Shown here: positions 11,230-21,020 of the stretch, piece by piece | Layout of the letters: each line of letters opens with the position of its first letter | How positions within the stretch are numbered: the first letter of the stretch is position 1 | NCBI RefSeq assembly: GCF_001747405.1 | Contig: NZ_CP017305.1 | Location: forward strand, 142,001 to 206,000 | Length of the DNA stretch: 64,000 nt | Origin: Chlorobaculum limnaeum | GTDB lineage: Bacteria; Bacteroidota; Chlorobiia; Chlorobiales; Chlorobiaceae | Direction: 5' to 3' | Notes under the pieces: model-generated | Seen by the model: only the letters and a program-made list of their open reading frames with translations | What the model was told of the DNA's origin: nothing | The model's database searches: none | Made by a program: the position numbers and the translations under genes

Positions 11230-11517
11230 ATGAAGAAACGGCTGCTCGCGCCGAGGGAGGAGATTCCCTGGTATCCCGCCATCGATGCGGAGATCTGCAA
11301 CGGCTGCGAAGCCTGCGCCGAATTCTGCCGCCCCGGAGTGTTCGCGCCCGGCCCGCCGGAAACCGATGCCGTGGTGGTGAAACGTCCGAAAATGCAGGTA
11401 GCAAACCCCTACAACTGCCTCGTTCTCTGCACCCGCTGCGAGCCGGTCTGCCCCTCCGGCGCGATTACTTTGCCTGACCCACGCGAATTCGAGAAGTTCG
11501 TGGAGTACGTAGAATAG
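11230..11517 (+). CDS. Two-cluster 4Fe-4S ferredoxin-like protein (second of a tandem pair)
   Basis: A 95-residue paralogue of the preceding gene with the same opening ([16 protein letters not shown]) and the same cysteine pattern: [16 protein letters not shown], then [17 protein letters not shown], ending [10 protein letters not shown]. An AAGGA ribosome-binding site lies 6 bases before the ATG. It lacks the basic N-terminal extension of its neighbour. The pair probably arose by local duplication, and the 35-bp spacing suggests co-transcription. Confidence 0.9.
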   Translation: MKKRLLAPREEIPWYPAIDAEICNGCEACAEFCRPGVFAPGPPETDAVVVKRPKMQVANPYNCLVLCTRCEPVCPSGAITLPDPREFEKFVEYVE

Positions 11518-11536
11518 CGAAAAGCGGTGGACTGAG

Positions 11537-11554
11537 TGGACGTTGTGGACAGTG
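11537..11554. repeat. Short dispersed repeat, copy 1
   Basis: GTGGACGTTGTGGACAGT occurs here just after a gene end and again exactly at 25366-25383, also just after a gene end. It is built of GTGGAC units. Confidence 0.6.
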
Positions 11555-11612
11555 CAGGAAATGACGTTGCGTTACCGGTTTGCCTCTTTTGCCGTTGTCC
11601 GTTTTTCCCTGT

Positions 11613-12836
11613 TTACACCGCCAGCGAATCCCTGTCCCTGAATCCCATCAAATACAAAATCGCGTCGAGGCCTAACGTGGAAATCGATTGCCGCGCCGTT
11701 TCGCGCACGATCGGCTTGGCGCGGAAGGCGATGCCGAGTCCGGCCTTGCCGAGCATGGGGAGGTCGTTGGCGCCGTCGCCGACCGCGACGGTCTGTTCGA
11801 GCCGGATGTTCTCCGTGGCAGCGATCTGTTCGAGCAACTCGGCTTTGCGCTTGCCGTCCACCACCTGGCCGATCACCTGGCCGGTCATTTTGCCCTCCAC
11901 GATCTCCAGCTCGTTGGCGAAGACGTAGTCGATGTTGAGCTTTTTCTGCAAATGGCGCCCGAAGTAGGTGAAGCCGCCGGAGAGGATGGCGGTTTTGAAG
12001 CCGAGGCGGTGCAGGTTGTGGAATAGGTGCTCGGCCCCCTCGGTGAGTTGCAGCCGCTCGGCCACCGTTTGCAGCGTCGATTCCTCCAGCCCCGCCAGCG
12101 TCGCGACGCGCTTTTTCAGGCTCTCGGTGAAGTCGAGTTCGCCGCGCATCGCCTGCTCGGTGATTGCCGACACCAGCTCGCCCGATCCCGCCTCTTTCGC
12201 CAGTTCGTCGATCACCTCTGACGTGATCAGCGTCGAGTCCATGTCGAACACCACGAGCCGCCGCGTCCGCCGGAAGATGTTGTCCTCCTGATAGGCGATG
12301 TCGATGCCGAGGCTGTCGGTGATGTCGAGCATCTCCGCGCGGAACCGCTCTTCGCTTTTCGGCGCTCCCCGGAGCGAGAATTCGATGCACGCCTTGGTGC
12401 AGCCGGGGTCGCGCTCGTCTTCGAGCGGCAGGCGACCGGAGAGGCGGTTGATGGTGTCGATGTTGAAGCCGTGGCTGGCAACCAGCGTAGTGACCCGTTC
12501 GAGATGTTCCGACGTGATTTTTCTGCCGAGCAGCGAGAGCAGGTAGCGCGGCTTGCCCTGTTCGCCGACCCATTTGTGGTAGTCGCGCGTGGTGATGGGC
12601 GAAAAATCGATCTCCAGCTTGAGCGTGTGCGCCGTGTAGAGCAGGTCTTTCAGGATCGGCGCGGAGGCGGACTCCTTCGGCACCTCGATGAGCATTCCGA
12701 GCGAGAGGTGGTTGTGAATGACCGACTGGCCGATGTCGAGCACCGGCACGTCGTATCGCGCAAGCACTTCGGTGATCTTGGAGGTCAGGCCCGGCTTGTC
12801 CGGCCCGGAAATGTTGATAAGCAGCAGTTCGCGCAT
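11613..12836 (-). CDS. serB: Phosphoserine phosphatase with N-terminal ACT domains
   Basis: Removes phosphate from L-phosphoserine in the last step of serine synthesis. In the 407 residues an ACT-type regulatory region comes first (MRELLLINISGPDKPGLTSKI, about 1-85, with a second related segment near 98-180). It is followed by a HAD phosphatase core with the nucleophile motif DMDST (198-202), LSGGFTYF (motif II) and GDGANDLPML (motif III). Length is typical of the ACT-fused SerB type. Its start faces the accessory TIR locus, 300 bp away. Confidence 0.95.
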   Translation of the reverse strand: MRELLLINISGPDKPGLTSKITEVLARYDVPVLDIGQSVIHNHLSLGMLIEVPKESASAPILKDLLYTAHTLKLEIDFSPITTRDYHKWVGEQGKPRYLLSLLGRKITSEHLERVTTLVASHGFNIDTINRLSGRLPLEDERDPGCTKACIEFSLRGAPKSEERFRAEMLDITDSLGIDIAYQEDNIFRRTRRLVVFDMDSTLITSEVIDELAKEAGSGELVSAITEQAMRGELDFTESLKKRVATLAGLEESTLQTVAERLQLTEGAEHLFHNLHRLGFKTAILSGGFTYFGRHLQKKLNIDYVFANELEIVEGKMTGQVIGQVVDGKRKAELLEQIAATENIRLEQTVAVGDGANDLPMLGKAGLGIAFRAKPIVRETARQSISTLGLDAILYLMGFRDRDSLAV

Positions 12837-13010
12837 GTGCTGAAGGTGTCGGTTAATCCCTCGTCGAAAGAGGGGGGAGCGGCAAGGCGTTGCCTCGTAA
12901 TGGCTTATGGTGTCGCCCGCTTTACGGGAGAAGCACCGGGAAAGATAGCGTTGTTTCGGGAACCTGCAAAAAGCGGGGGGATGGTGGATGCGGGGGTTGA
13001 TTTGGTGTTT

Positions 13011-13038
13011 TTGACGAAGTGCGAATGTTGTTTAAATT
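13011..13038 (+). promoter_or_regulatory. Putative promoter of the TIR gene, shared with the 39.5-kb locus
   Basis: TTGACG (13011-13016), a 16-bp spacer and TAAATT (13033-13038) fit a sigma-70-type promoter. The block 12996-13039 matches 39339-39382 at 38 of 44 bases, spacer included, so it is homologous rather than merely consensus-like. Confidence 0.6.
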
Positions 13039-13055
13039 TTTATAAAAGCAGATTA

Positions 13056-13092
13056 CTAATACAGAAATAAACCTTTTTCTTTTTTGTATTAG
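13056..13092 (+). promoter_or_regulatory. Leader hairpin upstream of the TIR gene
   Basis: CTAATACA (13056-13063) pairs perfectly with TGTATTAG (13085-13092) around a 21-nt loop rich in T. It lies between the promoter and the ATG. The 39.5-kb locus has a hairpin of different sequence in the matching position, and both are followed within a few bases by GATCAG. Confidence 0.5.
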
Positions 13093-13139
13093 GAAGATCA
13101 GTCTGAACTTTGTTAGAACGGCAACCCCACCGAGTCTTC

Positions 13140-14009
13140 ATGCGACCCATTGAACGCCTTAACCTGATTGATCGAATTGGTCGCGAGTTACAAGCTCGCA
13201 TGAGCTATTCCGATATTGACATTTTCCTCAAGGGCTTTGGTATCGATACCACCAAAACTACCTCCAGTACTAACAGCAAGTGGATCTATGTTAAGGAACT
13301 TCTGGGGGATGCAGTCGATGCCGTCGTATTGCGGATTGCTGATGAACTGGAAATTGCACACGGACACACGGTTGTCGGAGGTATCGTACAGGAAGAGAGC
13401 CGCTTCTGGATGCCTGGTTACTTTCGTTTATTCATCAGTCATTTATCCGAGCACAAACTGAAGGCTACAGCCCTGAAAGAGGCACTCCGAAAGTACGCAG
13501 TATCTTGCTTCGTCGCCCATGAGGACATTAACCCTACGCTCGAATGGCAAGGCGAAATTGAGAAAGCGCTTGCTTCAATGGACGCACTTGCCGCGATCCT
13601 TATGCAGGGGTTTCACGATAGCAAATGGACAGATCAGGAAGTTGGTTTTGCTCTTGGCCGGGGCGTTCTGGTCGTTCCACTTCGAAACGGCTTAGACCCG
13701 TACGGGTTCATTGGTAAGGTTCAAGGTGTTCCGTGTCAAGGCAGAACAGTCGCTCAGGTTGCAGCATCAATATTTCATGCGCTTGCAAGCAACAGACTGA
13801 CCAAGAATAAGTTGGCAACAGCGCTCGTCGATCAGATTGTCGCCTCCCCAGTCGTTGAGTCTGGGCTCCAGTTGTTCGGTAGCTTAAAGCAGATCGAGAC
13901 TCTTGCACAGATCCATCTGGAGCGCTTGCGCGACAACATTGGCACAAATCAAATTCTTACAAGTGATGCATCATTCGTTAAAGAGTTGAATTTATTTCGG
14001 GTCTGCTGA
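13140..14009 (+). CDS. TIR-domain protein, 3' end replaced by an insertion sequence
   Basis: A probable immune-type effector. I chose the ATG at 13140; a TTG at 13110 is possible. Residues 1-75 form an N-terminal helical domain (IERLNLIDRIGREL) of unknown family. Residues about 94-220 resemble a TIR domain: FRLFISHLS (box 1), FVAHEDINPTLEW, then SKWTDQEVGFALG, where Glu167 is at the place of the NADase catalytic glutamate. The helical C-terminus runs into the insertion sequence, so the last codons (RVC-stop) come from the element. Without it, the frame continues to a stop at 15701 (310 residues). Base composition is lower in GC than the neighbours. TIR proteins often act in phage defence by consuming NAD; that is inference here. 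Confidence 0.75.
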   Translation: MRPIERLNLIDRIGRELQARMSYSDIDIFLKGFGIDTTKTTSSTNSKWIYVKELLGDAVDAVVLRIADELEIAHGHTVVGGIVQEESRFWMPGYFRLFISHLSEHKLKATALKEALRKYAVSCFVAHEDINPTLEWQGEIEKALASMDALAAILMQGFHDSKWTDQEVGFALGRGVLVVPLRNGLDPYGFIGKVQGVPCQGRTVAQVAASIFHALASNRLTKNKLATALVDQIVASPVVESGLQLFGSLKQIETLAQIHLERLRDNIGTNQILTSDASFVKELNLFRVC

Positions 14010-15621
14010 ATAATGGTTAAATTGTTTTATGGTAATGAATTAAGCGGTATTTTTGTATCTTGAATGCAAGGAAAAGCCTGAAAAAGCCCCAAAAACCCTG
14101 CACCTCGATACCGCCGATTCATGTACCAGCCGAAGTTTCAGCAGCTCACGTTCGAAAATTTCCATCTGCCGTTTGGTGGTAAACTCGATCCGGAAAACCG
14201 GTGGGTGAAGCTCGCCGACGTAATTCCCTGGCACGTCGCCGAGACGATGTATGCCAAAAACTTCATGTCGAAACGGGGCGCTCCTGCACTGACGGTTCGC
14301 ATGGCGCTGGGGTCCTTGATTATCAAGGAGAAGCTCGGCCTTTCGGATATCGAGACGGTCGAACAGATCAAGGAGAACCCGTATCTCCAGTTCTTTATCG
14401 GTCTTGAAACGTACCAGCATGCAGCGCCCTTCGATGCCTCGATGCTGACCCACTTTCGGAAGCGGCTGAAGCATACCGATCTGGCCGCGTTGCAGGAGGA
14501 ACTCCTGCAACGCCATCTGGCTGAAGAGCGCAGGAAGGCTGAGGAAAGGAACCAGAATGACGACGGAGACGGTGGTTCCGGCAACAAGGGCAAACTCATC
14601 GTTGATGCCACCTGCGCACCGGCAGACATCGCCTATCCGACGGATATTGGTCTGCTCAACGAAGCACGGGAAAAGACCGAGAAAATCATCGACCAGTTGT
14701 GTGCCAATGCTCCGCAGGAGTTGGGCAAGCCGAGGACGTATCGCAAGAAGGCCAGGAAAGCGTTTCTCTCGGCAATCATGAAGCGGAACCTGTCGAAAAA
14801 AGCGCTTCGTCGAGCCATTCGCCAGCAGTTGCAGTACATCGGTCGAAACCTGAAGCATATCGAAGCGCTCAGCGCCGCTGTACCGCTGACCGTCCTCTCG
14901 ACAGCGCGGTATCGCGACCTGCTGGTGATCGATGAGCTGTATCGGCAGCAACAGGAAATGTACAAGAGTGACAGGAAGAGCATCAGCGATCGAATCGTCA
15001 GCATCAGCCAGCCCCATGTCAGGCCGATCGTACGGGGCAAGGCCGCAGCCAGGACGGAGTTCGGCATGAAGCTCTCCATCAGCGTCGTCGACGGCATCAG
15101 CCTGCCGGAACGGATGAGCTGGAACGCCTACAACGAAGGCTGCGACCTGGTGCGGGATATCGAGCGATATCGCGAGCGCTACGGGCACTATCCCGAATCA
15201 GTCCATGCCGACAAGATCTACCGGACGCTGGCCAACCGGATGTGGTGCAAGGCACGAGGAATCCGGCTGAGCGGCGTGCCGCTCGGTCGGCCCCCGAAGG
15301 ATGTTGAGAAGAACCGGGCCCGCCGGCGGCAGATCAGGGAAGACGAAGGAGTCCGGAATGCCGTCGAAGGCATGTTCGGTAAGGCGAAGCGCCGATACGG
15401 GCTGGGCCGGGTAATGGCGAGGCTTGCCGAGAGCAGTCTGAGTGTGGTCTCGATCACGTTCCTCGTGATGAACTTGGACCGGCTGCTCGCCGCTCCTTTT
15501 TTGCGCCTGTTTGAATGGCTCCTTTTGGAGCTTGATGTAATCAGAAATTTGTTCGCGTGGTCACCTCCCCGAGCGGCGATTGAGTGCCGCGGGGCGATGG
15601 CTTGAATTCTTCAGCAAACCC
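13999..15621 (+). mobile_element. Complete IS5/IS1182-like insertion sequence with 6-bp target duplication
   Basis: A 1623-bp element. Its left end GGGTCTGCTGAATAAT and the reverse complement of its right end GGGTTTGCTGAAGAAT are imperfect inverted repeats (14 of 16). The target TATTTC is duplicated at 13993-13998 and 15622-15627. It carries a single full-length transposase gene. Intact ends and an exact duplication suggest a recent insertion. The family assignment is from transposase layout only. Confidence 0.9.
14121..15605 (+). CDS. DDE transposase of the IS5/IS1182-like element
   Basis: Cuts and joins DNA at the element ends. The 494 residues begin with an N-terminal domain that includes RMALGSLIIKEKLGLSD and SMLTHFRKRLK. 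The probable DDE triad is Asp in LIVDATCAPAD, Asp in SVHADKIYRT and Glu in AVEGMFGKAKRRYG. The middle carries a variable Arg/Lys-rich insertion typical of IS1182-like enzymes. The frame is intact, so the element may be active. It is the only gene in the insertion sequence. Confidence 0.92.
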   Translation: MYQPKFQQLTFENFHLPFGGKLDPENRWVKLADVIPWHVAETMYAKNFMSKRGAPALTVRMALGSLIIKEKLGLSDIETVEQIKENPYLQFFIGLETYQHAAPFDASMLTHFRKRLKHTDLAALQEELLQRHLAEERRKAEERNQNDDGDGGSGNKGKLIVDATCAPADIAYPTDIGLLNEAREKTEKIIDQLCANAPQELGKPRTYRKKARKAFLSAIMKRNLSKKALRRAIRQQLQYIGRNLKHIEALSAAVPLTVLSTARYRDLLVIDELYRQQQEMYKSDRKSISDRIVSISQPHVRPIVRGKAAARTEFGMKLSISVVDGISLPERMSWNAYNEGCDLVRDIERYRERYGHYPESVHADKIYRTLANRMWCKARGIRLSGVPLGRPPKDVEKNRARRRQIREDEGVRNAVEGMFGKAKRRYGLGRVMARLAESSLSVVSITFLVMNLDRLLAAPFLRLFEWLLLELDVIRNLFAWSPPRAAIECRGAMA

Positions 15622-15701
15622 TATTTCTGACGGAGCGCGATATCAAACCGTTTGAACATCCTGAAAAGCTTGTCGCACAATATGATGACTTACCGTTCTA
15701 A
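15622..15701 (+). pseudogene. Severed 3' end of the TIR gene
   Basis: Beyond the right target duplication the original reading frame resumes. Joining 13998 to 15628 gives LFLTERDIKPFEHPEK and onward to a TAA at 15699-15701, adding 25 in-frame residues. That the frame survives across the junction is strong evidence that this is the displaced end of the interrupted gene. Confidence 0.85.
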
Positions 15702-15778
15702 ACCTTTAGCCGAGAGGTTAGCTAATAAGCTACACTTGTCATCTTCCGGTTCCCCCAACGCTTACCTTCCCCCCAACA

Positions 15779-15808
15779 CAAAACCCCGCCGAAATCGACG
15801 GGGTTTTG
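15779..15808 (-). terminator. Bidirectional terminator, mainly for guaA
   Basis: CAAAACCCCG (15779-15788) pairs perfectly with CGGGGTTTTG (15799-15808) around a 10-nt loop. On the minus strand a GC-rich stem is followed by a U-rich end, 28 bp after the guaA stop. Confidence 0.8.
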
Positions 15809-15836
15809 TCTTATCTCCAACAAACTTTCTTCCTTC

Positions 15837-17390
<1,554 letters not shown>

Positions 17391-17420
17391 GGTTGATGTT
17401 GAAACCGGGTAATGTATTGT

Positions 17421-19658
17421 TTAAAAAGGTTCTGGTGGCGCTGCTGCCGGCGACGGCGCGGGCATTTTCTGTACGCCGGTGCTGTCCGGAAGCTCGACCG
17501 CGCCGGAGTTCACCGGGGCCGGGGTGCTGTTGAAATCGCCAGCCTGGTCGCGCGCGTAAGCTTTCGGTGTGTAATATTCGACAGTGACGTTATTGATCGG
17601 TGCGTCGGGTGACTCCGGCGAGCCGCCGCTTGGCACGGCGATGATGTTGTCGGGCATCGTGAAATAGCGGTTTTCAAGCTTGAGCGATGGATCGGAATAG
17701 CACTTTTTCATGAAGGTCGCCCAGGCCGGAAGCGCTGCTCTTGCGCCCTGTCCATACTCCATCGAGGTGAAATGAACCCGTTCGTCGTCGAAGCCCGCCC
17801 AGACAACGGCGACGACCTGCGGGGTGAACCCGGCGAACCAGGCATCGCGGTGGCTCTGGGTCGTGCCGGTTTTGCCGGCAGCCTCCATGTCGAGTCCGTA
17901 TCGCGCCCTTGCGGCGATGCCCGTGCCCCGGTCGATCACATCCTTGAGCATACTGACCATGATGTAGTTGGCTGCCGGATCGAGTCCAAGATGGCTGCTT
18001 GGCTGGTGTTCGGCGATGACGCGGCCGTTTTTGTCGAGCACCTTGAGCACCGGAAGCGGGTCGCTCCAGACGCCGTTATTGGCGAACGTGGTGTATGCCC
18101 TGGCCAGTTCGAGCGGTGAAACCTCCGATGTACCGAGCGCGATCGACAGATTGGGTTGCATCGGAGAGGTGATGCCCATGCGTCGGGCATAGTTGATGAT
18201 TTCCGATGGACTCAGGAATTCGTAGGCGAGCCTGACCGTGACCTGGTTTAGCGAATGGGCCAGCGCGTAACGCAGGGTGGTCATGCCGCCGGAGTTGCCT
18301 TCGGAGTTTCTGGCGATCCAGAGGCCACCGCTTCCGCTTCTCAGCGCGAGAGGCTGGTCGAGAATCCGGTAGCTTGCCGGAACGCCCTGGTCGATGGCTG
18401 CGGCGTAAACGAAAGGCTTGAATGCCGAACCCGGCTGGCGTTTGGCCTGCCAGACATGGTCGAACTGGTAGCGGTAGTCTTCCGGTCCAAGATTGGTGCC
18501 GCCAACCCACGCCTTGACGTGTCCGTTCGACGGGTCGAGGGCGACGAGGGCCATCTGCACCCTTGTTTTGTTGTACAGCAGATTTTTGATCCATGCGGCA
18601 TCAGCTCTCAGGCGGGCCAACGCCACTTTTTCTGGAATGCCCTCCTCGTTGACCATCTCCTTGAATCTCGGACTCTCCTTGATGAACTGCGTCTTGAGAG
18701 ACTCGGGGCATCTCCAGCTTCTGTCGAACTGCGCCTGCAGAATTGCCGCCTGAGCGGCGATAGCCTCCTGCGCATAGCGCTGCATACGGCTGTCGAGCGT
18801 GGTCTGGATGGTCAGGCCGTCGCGGTAAACGTTCACCCCGTCCAGCATGGAGCCTGACTTGACGGTCTGGCGGATGTACTCGGTGAAGTAGGGTGCGAGG
18901 CCCTGATGGCTCACGGGCGTATAGCGCAGCACGAGCGGCGTCGCTTTGGCCTTGACGGCCTGTGCGGGGGTTATGAACTTCTCTTTTTCCATCAGGCCGA
19001 TGATCAGGTTCCGGCGAGACAGCGAAGCGGAGGGATATTTGGAGGGATTGTATGCCGTCGGATTTTTCAGCGTGGCGATCAGGGTGGCGCTTTCGGGTAT
19101 GGTCAGTTGGCTGGCCGGTTTGCCGAAATAGGTCTGGGCTGCCGATTCGATGCCGTAAGAGCCGGATCCGAAATAGACGGTGTTCAGATAGAGAGCCAGA
19201 ATCTCATTCTTGGTATAGGTTCGTTCGAGCTGAACCGCCGTGACCAGTTCCTTGGCCTTCCGGCTCAGGGTTCGTTCCTGGGTGAGGAACAGGTTTTTGG
19301 CGAGCTGCTGCGTAATGGTGCTGGCTCCTTGCCAGCGGGTACGACCCTTGATGACGTTCTCGCCGACCGCAATGCCGAGACGCCTGAGATCGACACCCCA
19401 ATGCTTGTAAAAAGCCACATCCTCGGTAGCGATGAGCGCCGCCGGAGCCCACCGGGAGATCGACCTGAGTGGCACGAAGGTTCTGTTTTTCAGGAAAAAC
19501 TTGTGCAGGAGCACGCCATCCTCCGAGTAAACCAGGGAGGCCAGCTCCGGCTTGGGATTTTCGAGTTCTTCAAGACTGGGAAGACCTCTGAAAAGGTTGA
19601 TGCCGAACAGAGCGCCGGCGCCGAGAAGAACAACGAGGAGTAGTCCGGTAACTTTCAT
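17421..19658 (-). CDS. Class A penicillin-binding protein (PBP1A type)
   Basis: Builds peptidoglycan at the cytoplasmic membrane with both glycosyltransferase and transpeptidase activity. In the 745 residues a single N-terminal membrane anchor (VTGLLLVVLLGAGALFGINL) is followed by the GT51 domain (EDVAFYKHWGVD, RTRWQGASTITQQLAKN). The transpeptidase domain has the SxxK motif in PGSAFKPF, SLN in AHSLNQVT and KTG in AGKTGTTQSHRD. The tail is Pro/Ala-rich. It lies 30 bp downstream of the guaA start region, on the same strand, but an operon is uncertain. Confidence 0.95.
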   Translation of the reverse strand: MKVTGLLLVVLLGAGALFGINLFRGLPSLEELENPKPELASLVYSEDGVLLHKFFLKNRTFVPLRSISRWAPAALIATEDVAFYKHWGVDLRRLGIAVGENVIKGRTRWQGASTITQQLAKNLFLTQERTLSRKAKELVTAVQLERTYTKNEILALYLNTVYFGSGSYGIESAAQTYFGKPASQLTIPESATLIATLKNPTAYNPSKYPSASLSRRNLIIGLMEKEKFITPAQAVKAKATPLVLRYTPVSHQGLAPYFTEYIRQTVKSGSMLDGVNVYRDGLTIQTTLDSRMQRYAQEAIAAQAAILQAQFDRSWRCPESLKTQFIKESPRFKEMVNEEGIPEKVALARLRADAAWIKNLLYNKTRVQMALVALDPSNGHVKAWVGGTNLGPEDYRYQFDHVWQAKRQPGSAFKPFVYAAAIDQGVPASYRILDQPLALRSGSGGLWIARNSEGNSGGMTTLRYALAHSLNQVTVRLAYEFLSPSEIINYARRMGITSPMQPNLSIALGTSEVSPLELARAYTTFANNGVWSDPLPVLKVLDKNGRVIAEHQPSSHLGLDPAANYIMVSMLKDVIDRGTGIAARARYGLDMEAAGKTGTTQSHRDAWFAGFTPQVVAVVWAGFDDERVHFTSMEYGQGARAALPAWATFMKKCYSDPSLKLENRYFTMPDNIIAVPSGGSPESPDAPINNVTVEYYTPKAYARDQAGDFNSTPAPVNSGAVELPDSTGVQKMPAPSPAAAPPEPF

Positions 19659-19748
19659 AACACTTTTTTTGCTTGCGTGAACACGGGTTCAGGATGGTGA
19701 ATCATAACGGTCTTTTTTCAGCGGGAGCGTTTGTCCCGTTGAATCGTT

Positions 19749-20672
19749 TCATTGAATCTGCACCCGTTCGGCCAGAGGCGCGGCGGGCTGAGTCTTTTTA
19801 TAAAAATGTTGCGCAAAATCAAAATGTTTTTTCAGCTCTTCGACGAAGCGCGGCGCATCTTCGAGCATGGGAAGGTGGCCGAGGCGCATGAACTGCACGA
19901 GCCGCGTCGGCGAAGTCGCTGCCGCCTTGCGCTTTTCGAACAGCGTCACGGTGCCTTCGGGCGGAATGGTGTGGTCGGCCATGCCCACGCAGCAGAGCAC
20001 CGGCGAGGTGATTTCGATGACGCTCCGGGTGTAGTTGCGCAGCGCTTCGGGATCGATGGAAAAATGGCCGACCGCGTTGGTGGCCGCTTTGTCCGAAGTG
20101 GTGAAGTCCTCGATGATGATGTCGCTGTACTCCTTGCTGATGTGGCCGGTGGCCGCCCGCTTGATGAAAAGCGTACGCAGCGGCTCGACCTGAAAGATGT
20201 TCCGGAAATTCATCGAAAAGTCGATCAGGCCGCCGAGGAACATGAGGCCGAGCGAGGTGAACGGAGTCTCCTCGAAGATGCCGCAGGCCAGGATGGTCGA
20301 TGAGAGCAGCGCGTCGCGGTAGCGGAGGCAGAGCTCCGTGGCCACCATGCCGCCCATCGAGTGGCCGATGATGTGCAGGTTCCGGCTTTTGTCCAGGCCG
20401 AGATGCTCGATCAGGGTGCCAGCCTCGTCCGCGAAACCGCGAATCGTGAAATCGGGCAGGAAGCCGTCGATCGAGGTTCTTCCGGTACCGCTCTGGTCGT
20501 AACAGACGCAGCGGAAATCGCTCTTGAGCAGGTCGATGGCGGGTTTCCAGTACCGTGACGAGATCGCCCAGCCGTTGACGAAAAGAATCGCCGGTTTCTC
20601 TTTCTGCGAAGGATCGTTCTCAGCCGTATCCTCATAGAAGAGCCGGCAGCGCGAAGTAGTCAGATAGCTCAT
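19749..20672 (-). CDS. Alpha/beta-hydrolase family protein
   Basis: A soluble hydrolase of unknown substrate, about 307 residues from the ATG at 20672 (a GTG two codons upstream is also possible). Family features are the oxyanion segment ILFVNGWAISSRYW, the nucleophile elbow GHSMGG near 125, and a late histidine in MRLGHLPMLED near 280. The active-site layout resembles the broad BioH/haloperoxidase-like group, which does not fix a function. It lies upstream of the penicillin-binding protein on the same strand. Confidence 0.85.
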   Translation of the reverse strand: MSYLTTSRCRLFYEDTAENDPSQKEKPAILFVNGWAISSRYWKPAIDLLKSDFRCVCYDQSGTGRTSIDGFLPDFTIRGFADEAGTLIEHLGLDKSRNLHIIGHSMGGMVATELCLRYRDALLSSTILACGIFEETPFTSLGLMFLGGLIDFSMNFRNIFQVEPLRTLFIKRAATGHISKEYSDIIIEDFTTSDKAATNAVGHFSIDPEALRNYTRSVIEITSPVLCCVGMADHTIPPEGTVTLFEKRKAAATSPTRLVQFMRLGHLPMLEDAPRFVEELKKHFDFAQHFYKKTQPAAPLAERVQIQ

Positions 20673-21020
20673 GGGCACGCATGATGGTTTGCGCTCTGTA
20701 AAAAAATCGAACCGAAATATACCATATAGAATTATGAATTATGAATTATGAATGAAGAGGCAAGCGAATGGCGAGGTGCTGCTGCATGTTCGGCCGGAAC
20801 CATCCCGAAGGCAAAAAAGCAGGCTTGGTTCTCCGCAGTCTGCCCGCGCCGTCCACCAGCTCCAGAACGTCCATGCAATCCATCGGGGCGAGTCGCTTGC
20901 GAAATTTCAGGATATTTATTTCATACCAGTATATTGCTGCTTGCAGCACGGATTTCTCCGAACTGGCGGGTTCCCTTGTAATGCACTTGTTCAAAAAAAC
21001 TTACCACAGGTTTTGATCTT
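20673..21020. other. Intergenic region without a visible gene
   Basis: These 348 bases separate the hydrolase gene from the divergent dedA-type gene. They hold the GAATTAT tandem repeat at 20729-20753 and an imperfect GC-rich hairpin near 20818-20850. Short open frames here look like chance. Confidence 0.45.
20729..20753. repeat. Tandem 7-bp repeat (GAATTAT, about 3.5 copies)
   Basis: Three full copies of GAATTAT and a partial fourth run from 20729 to 20753. Similar AT-rich short repeats (ATAATTAATAATTAATAA) occur before the second ferredoxin gene near 11205. It may vary in copy number. Confidence 0.7.

Noticed and set aside
13056-13092. The TIR leader hairpin as a terminator of serB
   Set aside because: serB is transcribed away from it, and the T-run is inside the loop rather than after the stem.
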